A DNA stretch of 26,927 nt from AC-32 sp038236705. Its GTDB lineage: Bacteria; Actinomycetota; Thermoleophilia; Gaiellales; Gaiellaceae. The notes under the pieces are model-generated. The model was given only the letters and a program-made list of their open reading frames with translations, was not told the origin of the DNA and did no database searches. The DNA lies in the NCBI GenBank assembly GCA_038236705.1, contig JBBRZN010000026.1, positions 1-26,927 of the forward strand. The letters are read 5' to 3'. This document shows positions 21,501 through 26,927 of the stretch, in pieces. The position numbers were made by a program, and so were the translations under genes. Position 1 is the first letter of the stretch; the number at the start of each line of letters is the position of its first letter.

Positions 21501-21606
21501 GGTGCGTTAATTCGGTTCCACCTGCAAATCGGCATGTTCCGAGTCACCGACCTGAGTTTTGACACCCGACAGGGTCATTCAGGTGCTCTTGGGAGGGGAG
21601 GCGCGG

Positions 21607-22275
21607 CTACCGGAGGTCGTCGCGGAGCGCGAGGCCGACGAGTCGGCCGTCTGGGGTGGTGACGAGGATGCTGGTTAGGTTGGGCGCGCCGATCCGTTCG
21701 AGGAGTGCGTCGGTGCCGATGCTCGGCCGGACGGTGCTTGGTCCGCGGGCCATCGCTTCCTCGACCGACTCGTCCGTGTCCGCGGCGAGGGCTTTGCGGC
21801 CGAGGCGGCCGAGGACGACGCGCTGCTCGTTGATGACGACGCAGGTGTCCCAGCCGGCCGCGCGGACGCGTTCGCGCACATCTGTCAGCCGCTCGTCGAG
21901 CGTGCAGATTGGCACATCGCGTGCGACGTCTCCGGCCGTGCGCTCAGGGACATTCGTTCCGGCTCGCGGCAGACCGTAGGAACCCCAGTCTTTTTTGCCG
22001 GCGACGTAGTCGTAGACGCGCGGGAATCCCATTGCCTCGAGCCGCCACGCGGCTCGTGGGCTGAGGTCTCATTGGTAGTCGTTGCAGTAGGCGATCACCG
22101 GCCGTTCGTGCTCGAGCTCGCGTGGCGCGCGCTCGTCCAGCTCCTTGAGCGGAATGTTGATTGCGCCCGCGATGTGTTCCTCGCCGAACTCTTTCGCAGG
22201 GAGCACCTCAACGAGCTGCGCGGTCTCGTCGGCAATCAACCGTCGGACCTCGTCCCGATCGATAGAAGTCGGCAT
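21607..22275 (-). CDS. Rhodanese-CBS protein with in-frame TGA at a cysteine position (candidate selenoprotein)
   Basis: The frame from ATG 22275 to 21607 is open for 222 codons except for one TGA at 22071-22069 (codon 69). Residues 1-105 form a rhodanese domain: LVEVLPAKEFGEEHIAGAIN, VIAYCNDYQ (C64, the catalytic-loop cysteine), TGA, DLSPRAAWRLEAMGFPRVYD and YVAGKKDWGSYGLP. Relatives I recall read CNDYQ-C-DLSPRAA, so the TGA replaces a conserved cysteine. Residues 110-222 form a CBS pair (DVPICTLDERLTDVRERVRA; GPSTVRPSIGTDALLERIGA; SILVTTPDGRLVGLALRDDL). Reading TGA as selenocysteine gives C64-x4-U69 in the active loop. AGAGGACG precedes the ATG. It starts 20 bases after the epimerase stop, in one operon. 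Otherwise it is a nonsense mutant. Confidence 0.72.
22038..22056 (-). promoter_or_regulatory. Hairpin after the rhodanese TGA, SECIS-like
   Basis: On the coding strand CGAGCCG pairs with CGGCTCG (7 bp) around the loop CGTGG. The loop begins 20 bases after the TGA and has G as its second base, within the published bacterial SECIS pattern (loop 16-37 bases downstream, a G in the first two loop positions). Hairpins are common in GC-rich DNA, so this is supporting evidence only. Confidence 0.4.
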
Positions 22276-22295
22276 CGTCCTCTTTTGATGTCCGT

Positions 22296-22973
22296 TCAGT
22301 GGGAATCGATTCGTACGATCGGGCTGCGGGCGAACGGCGACTCGTAGTCGAGCCCGAGGCGCCGGTAGACGGCCGCCGGCACGGAGATGTCGGCGAGGTA
22401 AAGGTCGCCGACGACGTCGGGGGCGTCTCCTTCGCGCAGCGCTTGTTTTGGCAGGGCAAGCGTGAGCGTTGCCTGGGCGCGCACATGCGGTTCGTGCAGG
22501 ATCGAGGTCTCGAGCTCGAGCCCGCTGGGAACGTCGAGCGCGAGTACGGGCGCATTGGGGAGCGCGCGGATCAGGCGGGCGACCTCGCCGCTGGGTGCGC
22601 CGCGCAGGCTGTAGCCGAGTGCGGCGTCGATTACAAGCGAAGCGTCCGGCAGCTCTCCGCCCGGGCGGAAGTCGACAGCGACGCCGATCGCATGAAGGCT
22701 CGCATACTGACGCCTGGGAACCGGATCGAGCCGATCGGGCGGACCCGTGAGGCGCACCTCGACCTCCGCGCCCGCGACCGCAAGCTGACGTGCGCCGGCC
22801 ATGCCGCCGCCGCCGTTGCCACCGCTGCCGGCGATCACGAGGACGCGGCGGCCGCGGGCGTCGCCGCCGAGCAACTGTCGTGCGACCACAGCGAGTGAGC
22901 GGCCGGCGTTCTCCATCATCTGCTCGAGCGCGACCCCGAACTCGTCGATCATCAACCGGTCGACCTCGCGCAT
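22296..22973 (-). CDS. NAD(P)H-hydrate epimerase (YjeF N-terminal domain)
   Basis: The YjeF_N domain is complete: MREVDRLMIDEFGVALEQMM, ENAGRSLA, VLVIAGSGGNGGGGMAGARQ (nucleotide-binding glycine loop), ASLVIDAALGYSLRGAPSGE and VLALDVPSGLELET. It repairs damaged (hydrated) NAD(P)H by epimerising the S/R hydrates. ATG 22973 is the first start codon in frame, but recognisable family sequence (FPSIAADSLPWLSVAQ) lies upstream of it without any start codon. The frame continues in phase from the AhpD-like gene, so it is probably a fusion or a coupled gene. The C-terminal dehydratase domain of bifunctional Nnr is absent. Confidence 0.85.
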   Translation of the reverse strand: MREVDRLMIDEFGVALEQMMENAGRSLAVVARQLLGGDARGRRVLVIAGSGGNGGGGMAGARQLAVAGAEVEVRLTGPPDRLDPVPRRQYASLHAIGVAVDFRPGGELPDASLVIDAALGYSLRGAPSGEVARLIRALPNAPVLALDVPSGLELETSILHEPHVRAQATLTLALPKQALREGDAPDVVGDLYLADISVPAAVYRRLGLDYESPFARSPIVRIDSH

Positions 22974-23548
22974 CTGCGCGACCGACAGCCAGGGCAGCGA
23001 GTCGGCGGCGATCGACGGGAACTCGGGCGGCCGAGCTGCGTATGTGCGCGGTGCGCGCAGCTCCGCCGGCCAGCTCGGCTCGAGCTCGACGCCGAGGCCG
23101 TCGGCAACCCGATTGACGTAGTTGAAGTAGGAGACGACCTGGTTCGCATCGACGACTGCGCGGTCGTCCAGGCCGTGGGCGCGCAGCCGCTCGACGTCCG
23201 CGACCTCGCCTGGGGCCTGAGCGTCAGCTTGCGCGCGTAGCGGCAGAGCGCGGCCAGCCGCGGCGGCAGGCTGTCGAGCTTTCCGGAGGCGACCGCCTCC
23301 GCCAGCGATGCCTCGCCCGCTTCGCGGGTAAGCGCCTCGCCGTGCTGGACGACTCAGTAGTGGCAGTCGTTCGCGGCCGAGATGGCGACGGCAATCGCCT
23401 CCCGTTCGCTGCGCGCAAGCGGCGAGTCGCCGAACATGATCGTCCGGTACAGGCGCTCATGCGCCGCGAGCGCCTCGGCGTTCAGCGAATGCGAGGCGAG
23501 GATGTTCGGCAGCGATTCGGCGCCGGCTGCCTGCTTGACCCAACTCAT
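22974..23548 (-). CDS. AhpD/carboxymuconolactone-decarboxylase-like protein with TGA in the CxxC motif (candidate selenoprotein)
   Basis: AGGAGG lies 4 bases before ATG 23548. The protein resembles peroxidase-related AhpD-like enzymes: LAAHERLYRTIMFGDSPLAR, SEREAIAVAISAANDCHY, TGA (23356-23354, codon 65), then VVQHGEALTREAGEASLAEA, LPPRLAALCRYARKLTL and, after a one-base loss near 23209, GEVADVERLRAHGLDD and NQVVSYFNYVNRVADGLGVE. In the family the motif is CHYC-VxxHG; the TGA replaces the second, reactive cysteine, giving C62-HY-U65. CxxU forms of AhpD-like proteins are known selenoproteins. With the lost base restored, the frame runs in phase into the hydrate epimerase, for 417 residues in all. 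It follows the cupredoxin gene by 18 bases. Confidence 0.72.
23316..23328 (-). promoter_or_regulatory. Hairpin after the AhpD-like TGA, SECIS-like
   Basis: On the coding strand CCCGC pairs with GCGGG around the triloop GAA. The loop starts 31 bases after the TGA with G first, again within the bacterial SECIS range. The stem is short, so the evidence is moderate. Confidence 0.35.
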
Positions 23549-23566
23549 CGGTCCTCCTTTCTCCTA

Positions 23567-23926
23567 CTAGCGGACTGTGAAGCTTCCGTGCATCAGCGTG
23601 TGGTGCGGGTCGCAGACGTAGCTGTAGCGCCCAGGCGCTAGTTTCATCTTGATCGTCTTCGTGCCGACGAAAGCGACGGTCGTGATCACCTTGTTCACGC
23701 CCGGGCCTCGCAGGTGGAAGTCATGGATCGGCGAGCGATCGGCGACCGCGATCACATACACGCCGGCGGGAAGCCTCCTCAGCGGCCGGCCGCCCTGCCT
23801 GACGTGGATCGAGAAATCGGGGCCGACAGTGCCCTGCAGTTTCGGCAGCGCCGATCCGGCCCGGCCCGCGGCGAGCGCGGTCGCAGTCGCAGCGACGAGC
23901 GCGACCGCAAGCAGCTTGCCTAGCAA
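23567..23926 (-). CDS. Secreted cupredoxin-like protein (plastocyanin fold)
   Basis: TTG 23926 has AGGAGG 5-6 bases upstream and starts a signal peptide (LGKLLAVALVAATATALAAG, cleavage near GSA-LP), giving 119 residues. The mature part is a beta sandwich ending in the copper-binding pattern: a histidine in SPIHDFHLRG, then YVCDPHHTLMHGSFTV, which supplies the Cys, a His and the Met of a type 1 copper site. It probably carries electrons or protects against copper outside the membrane. It is the first gene of the minus-strand operon with the AhpD-like, epimerase and rhodanese genes, and is divergent from the radical SAM gene 141 bases away. Confidence 0.85.
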   Translation of the reverse strand: MLGKLLAVALVAATATALAAGRAGSALPKLQGTVGPDFSIHVRQGGRPLRRLPAGVYVIAVADRSPIHDFHLRGPGVNKVITTVAFVGTKTIKMKLAPGRYSYVCDPHHTLMHGSFTVR

Positions 23927-24066
23927 CTGCGCCTCCTTTTCGCGGGCCACCGGCCGGTTAGAGGGAGGTGACCGCGGAGCCGATTCGTACATGCTTCGGA
24001 GTAGGCGAATCGCGGGGCGGGAAGGGTGCATCTGAGTCATCGTCTGCCAACGACAGGGGGAGCCAG

Positions 24067-25605
24067 ATGGCGCTGCACCAGGCTGACCGGCGCAAGGTCG
24101 ATCGCGACGAGGTGTTCCTCGAGTACACGAAGTCGATCTGTCCGGTCTGTAAGCGCGTGCTCGATGCGGAGGTGAACGTGCGCGACAACCGGGTGATCCT
24201 GCGTAAGCGCTGCCCGCAGCACGGCCCGTTCGAGGCGCTCATCTACTCGGACGCGGAGCTATACATGGCGCAGCAGCGCTACAACAAGCCCGGGACGCTG
24301 CCGCTCGAGTTCCAAAGCGAGGTCAGCGATGGGTGTCCGCTCGACTGCGGCATGTGCCCCGAGCACAAGCAGCACGCCTGTCTGGCGATCGTCGAGGTGA
24401 ACAGCGGTTGCAACCTCGACTGTCCGATCTGCTTCGCCGACTCGGGGCACCAGCCGGACGGCTTCTCGCTCAGCTTCGAGCAGGTCGAGTTCATGCTCGA
24501 CCGCTTCGTGGCCGCCGAAGGCGAGCCCGAGGTCGTCCAGTTCTCGGGTGGCGAGCCGACGATCCACCCACAGATCCTCGAGTTCATCGCGCTCGCGCAG
24601 GCGAAGGGAATCCGGATGGTGATGCTGAACACGAACGGGATCCGGATCGCCCGCGACCGCCGCTTCGCGCGCGAGTTGGCTGCGCTGAAGCCTCACCTTT
24701 ATCTGCAGTTCGACGGCTTCGAGCTGGAGACGCACCTGAGGATTCGCGGCAAGGATCTGCGGGCCGACAAGCAGCGCGCGCTCGACGCCTGTGCCGAGAA
24801 TGGACTAACGGTGACGCTGGTGGCGGCGATCGAGAAGGGCGTCAACGAGCAGGAGGTAGGTGCGATCGTCCGCTTCGCCCTCGCTCACGAGGCCGTGCGT
24901 GCGGTCGCGTTCCAGCCAGTCACGCACTCCGGCCGCCACGTCGAGTTCGACCCGCTGGAGCGGCTGACGAACGCCGACGTGATGAAGCTCGTGGCCGCGC
25001 AGGTGCCGGAGTGGTATCGGCTCGACGATTTCGTCCCCGTGCCCTGCTGCTTTCCGAGTTGCCGCTCGATGAGCTACGCGTTCGTCGACGGCGACGGCGT
25101 CGTCCCGTTCACGCGTTTGCTCGAGATCGACGACTACCTCGACTACCTCTCCAACCGTGTGCTCCCCGACCCGGAGGTGCGGCAGGCGCTCGAGCGGATG
25201 TTCTCCTCCTCGGCCACCCCGGGCGCCGAGCGGGCGCTGCTCGCCTGCGAGAGCTGCGGCATCGACCTGCCCGGACGGCTCGACGAGCTCGAGGACAAGG
25301 TGTTCATGATCGTGGTTCAGGACTTCCAGGACGCGTACACGCTGAACGTGCGCCAACTGATGAAGTGCTGCGTCGTCGAGCTCGTCCCGGACGGACGGCT
25401 GATCCCGTTCTGCGCCTACAACTCGGTCGGCTACCGCGAACAGGTGCGCGCAGAACTCTCGGGTGTCGAGGTCGCGCCGGTGGTGCCGAACGCGCTGCCG
25501 CTGCAGCCGCTCCTGCAGCCGACGCCGTACGGATCGAAGACCGCCAACGGCACCGGGATCGTCGCCCCGGTGAACGCGAGCAACGTTGGCCGCGGGCTCG
25601 AATGA
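24067..25605 (+). CDS. Multi-cluster radical SAM enzyme (Tes/MJ0619-like)
   Basis: AGGGGGAG lies 4 bases before ATG 24067 (512 residues). The N-terminus carries a zinc-ribbon-like C25-PV-C28 with C49. Then comes DGCPLDCGMCPEHKQHACLA (C90, C94, C97, C105) and the radical SAM motif C115-NLD-C119-PI-C122, followed by FSGGEPTIHP (SAM-binding GGE). C-terminal cysteine sets are VPCCFPSCRS, LLACESCGID, MKCCVVELV and PFCAYNS. The CPEHKQHxC...CNLxCPxCFA signature belongs to the family of archaeal tetraether lipid synthase (Tes) and the MJ0619 methylase, enzymes with several Fe-S clusters that act on lipids or pterins. The product here is unknown. It overlaps the methyltransferase start by ATGA. Confidence 0.88.
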   Translation: MALHQADRRKVDRDEVFLEYTKSICPVCKRVLDAEVNVRDNRVILRKRCPQHGPFEALIYSDAELYMAQQRYNKPGTLPLEFQSEVSDGCPLDCGMCPEHKQHACLAIVEVNSGCNLDCPICFADSGHQPDGFSLSFEQVEFMLDRFVAAEGEPEVVQFSGGEPTIHPQILEFIALAQAKGIRMVMLNTNGIRIARDRRFARELAALKPHLYLQFDGFELETHLRIRGKDLRADKQRALDACAENGLTVTLVAAIEKGVNEQEVGAIVRFALAHEAVRAVAFQPVTHSGRHVEFDPLERLTNADVMKLVAAQVPEWYRLDDFVPVPCCFPSCRSMSYAFVDGDGVVPFTRLLEIDDYLDYLSNRVLPDPEVRQALERMFSSSATPGAERALLACESCGIDLPGRLDELEDKVFMIVVQDFQDAYTLNVRQLMKCCVVELVPDGRLIPFCAYNSVGYREQVRAELSGVEVAPVVPNALPLQPLLQPTPYGSKTANGTGIVAPVNASNVGRGLE

Positions 25606-26384
25606 CGATCGCTCCCGAAGAGATCAAGTCCTGTTGTGCCGCCGCCTACTCGAGCGAGGCGGCACGTTTCCTGCTCGGCGACTCGTTCCACCCCGGCGGA
25701 GCGGCGCTCACCTCACACCTGATCGCGGCGCTCGAGGTCGGCACCGGCGCGACGGTCGTCGACGTCGCCAGCGGCCCCGGAACAAGCGCCCTGCAGCTGA
25801 CCCGAGAGACCGGCGCGGACGTGATCGGGGTCGACCTGTCGCCGACGAGCGTCGCCGCGGGCGCCCGGGCCGCCCGTGACGCTGGCCTGAGCGAGCGGGT
25901 GCGATTCCTCCAGGGCGACGCCGAGGCGCTGCCGCTCCCAGACGCGAGCGTCGACGGCGCCCTCTGCGAGTGCGCGCTCTGCACCTTTCCCAACAAGGAG
26001 GCCGCCGTGCGCGAGCTCGCGCGCGTCCTTCGCCCCGGCGCGCGGCTGGCGCTCGCCGACGTGACAGCGGACGTGACACGGCTGCCGCCCGAGCTGACCG
26101 GCCTGCAGGCTTGGATCGCCTGTATCGCCGATGCCCGGTCGCTGGCAGAGCTCGCGAGCCTGCTCGGCGGCGCCGGCTTGATCGTCGAGCAAGCCGAGCG
26201 ACACGATGAGGCGCTCGAACGGCTGCTCGAGCGGATCGACGGGCGCCTGCGCGTTGCCCGGCTCCTCGGCGCCTCCTTCGTTGATGGCGCCCTTGCGCGC
26301 GGCCGTGACCTGGTTGCCGCCGCGCAGGCGGCGCTCGCGCGCGGGGATCTCGGCTACGGCGTCGTCGTCGCCCGCCGGCCATAA
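25602..26384 (+). CDS. Cysteine-rich SAM-dependent methyltransferase (ArsM-like)
   Basis: The 260-residue class I methyltransferase has motif I VVDVASGPGTSALQL (about residue 52), VIGVDLSPTSVAAG, FLQGDAEALPLPDASVDGAL and ARVLRPGARLALADVT. It carries unusual cysteines: a CC pair at 11-12 (EIKSCCAAAYSSEA), three in LCECALCTFP and one in WIACIADARS. The N-terminal CC and the WIACIAD cysteine recall the thiol sites of arsenite methyltransferases. Translation is coupled to the radical SAM gene (ATGA overlap), so the two probably act on one substrate or in succession. The substrate could be a metalloid, a sulfur/selenium compound or a lipid precursor; I cannot choose. Confidence 0.87.
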   Translation: MTIAPEEIKSCCAAAYSSEAARFLLGDSFHPGGAALTSHLIAALEVGTGATVVDVASGPGTSALQLTRETGADVIGVDLSPTSVAAGARAARDAGLSERVRFLQGDAEALPLPDASVDGALCECALCTFPNKEAAVRELARVLRPGARLALADVTADVTRLPPELTGLQAWIACIADARSLAELASLLGGAGLIVEQAERHDEALERLLERIDGRLRVARLLGASFVDGALARGRDLVAAAQAALARGDLGYGVVVARRP

Positions 26385-26444
26385 CGCCGCCAACTCGGAA
26401 GGCCGAGGGGTAAATGCCGTGGCCTGGGGGAAGCAGGAGTCTCG

Positions 26445-26927
26445 ATGGCGCGACTGGTGATCTTCGACGTGCTCGGAACGCTGTTCGATCTCGAATCCGT
26501 CCGCGCGAGATTGATCGAGATCGGGGCGCCGGAGCTGACGCTCGAAGACTGGTTCGAGCGGCTGCTGCATACGGCGCTGACGCTGACCACCGTCGGTCAG
26601 TTCCGCCCCTTCCAGGAGATCGCGGACTCGACGCTGAAAACGACGTTCGCGCAGCTCGAGCTCGATGCCTCGCGGAGGGCGGACGTGCTCGACAGCCTCA
26701 AGGCCGTCGCGCCCTACGACGACGCGGAGGCTGCGCTCGGATCATCTCGCCGGCGCAGGCATCCCGATTGTCGCGCTCAGCAACGGCGGCGCGAGCAAAC
26801 GAAGGCGATGCTCGAGCGAGCAGGCTTGCTCGAGCGTTTCGAGCGCATCTTCGGCGTCGAGGAGGTGGGCGCCTACAAACCCGACGCACGTCCCTACCGC
26901 CATGTGCTCGACGAGATGGAGCTCGAA
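26445..26927 (+). CDS. HAD-family hydrolase (haloacid dehalogenase type II-like), partial
   Basis: GCAGGAG precedes ATG 26445 by 5 bases. Motif I is VIFDVLGTLFDL (nucleophile Asp in FDVLGT), followed by a cap region (GAPELTLEDWFERLLHTALT). Motif II should be ALSNGG, and motif III is in VGAYKPDARPYRHVL. Between about 26739 and 26793 the frame is wrong: one extra G (CTCGGATCAT) and one missing G (GGCGCGAGCAA) compensate each other. Corrected reading gives AALDHLAGAGIPIVALSNGG and AEQTKAMLERAG. The gene runs off the right edge. Substrate unknown. Confidence 0.85.
   Translation, partial: MARLVIFDVLGTLFDLESVRARLIEIGAPELTLEDWFERLLHTALTLTTVGQFRPFQEIADSTLKTTFAQLELDASRRADVLDSLKAVAPYDDAEAALGSSRRRRHPDCRAQQRRREQTKAMLERAGLLERFERIFGVEEVGAYKPDARPYRHVLDEMELE

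Noticed and set aside
21042..21662. 206-codon plus-strand frame across the tRNA fragment and terminator
   Set aside because: It reads through a tRNA tail and a terminator; only the stretch at 21408-21500 resembles a protein (transposase debris).
21607..23548. General reassignment of TGA to Cys or Trp as the reason for the two interrupted genes
   Set aside because: Many intact genes in the window end at TGA (for example 18575-18577, 20542-20544, 25603-25605), so TGA is a normal stop here.
24333..26384. 683-codon frame running through the radical SAM gene into the methyltransferase
   Set aside because: Its first part is an Arg-rich shadow frame of the radical SAM gene; only the portion from 25602 is the real methyltransferase.
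1..26927. CRISPR arrays
   Set aside because: No regularly spaced direct repeats were seen; the only repeats are the isolated pairs listed.

Overview
The window is GC-rich bacterial DNA with actinobacterial-style genes: GTG and TTG starts, AGGAGG ribosome binding sites, MMPL exporters, a NarL-type two-component pair and TolB-like lipoproteins. The gene mix resembles soil Actinobacteria of the Thermoleophilia (Solirubrobacterales/Gaiellales) type. This is inferred from gene style only, because the window has no rRNA or other phylogenetic marker.

Layout. 1-3800: the end of a TolB-like propeller gene on the minus strand, an empty stretch of about 880 bases, then two secreted hydrolases (a serine beta-lactamase-like enzyme and an alpha/beta hydrolase). 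3770-4470: gene remnants and a short DUF385-like gene. 4527-9271: a minus-strand set of histidine kinase, response regulator and MMPL exporter. 9448-11075: a plus-strand operon of two small membrane proteins and a second TolB-like gene, broken by one extra base. 11039-13112: a GNAT enzyme, then a run of truncated genes (MMPL C-terminus, a small helical protein, ArsM, an ECF sigma factor, an AAA ATPase). 13156-18864: a DUF4389 membrane protein, a small membrane protein, a second full MMPL exporter, an XRE-cupin regulator flanked by an 18-base inverted repeat, a thioredoxin-reductase-like flavoprotein and a paralogue of the small membrane protein. 19018-20979: small stress/accessory genes, several eroded. 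21068-21500: an attachment-site-like stretch (tRNA 3' fragment, terminator, repeated motifs, transposase remnant).

The most interesting part is 21607-26384. A minus-strand operon encodes a cupredoxin, an AhpD/carboxymuconolactone-decarboxylase-like protein fused or coupled to NAD(P)H-hydrate epimerase, and a rhodanese-CBS protein. In both the AhpD-like and the rhodanese genes the reading frame is cut by a single in-frame TGA exactly where the family carries a cysteine (CHY-C of the CxxC motif; CNDYQ-C of the rhodanese loop). Each TGA is followed by a perfect hairpin at the distance expected of a bacterial SECIS element. I propose that these are selenoproteins. Opposite them lie a multi-cluster radical SAM enzyme of the Tes/MJ0619 type and a cysteine-rich methyltransferase, overlapping by four bases.

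Caution: at least five genes carry single-base frameshifts, and one has a compensating pair. Either the assembly has indel errors or the region is decaying. The two TGA codons are substitutions rather than indels and both fall on cysteines, so the same explanation fits them less well.
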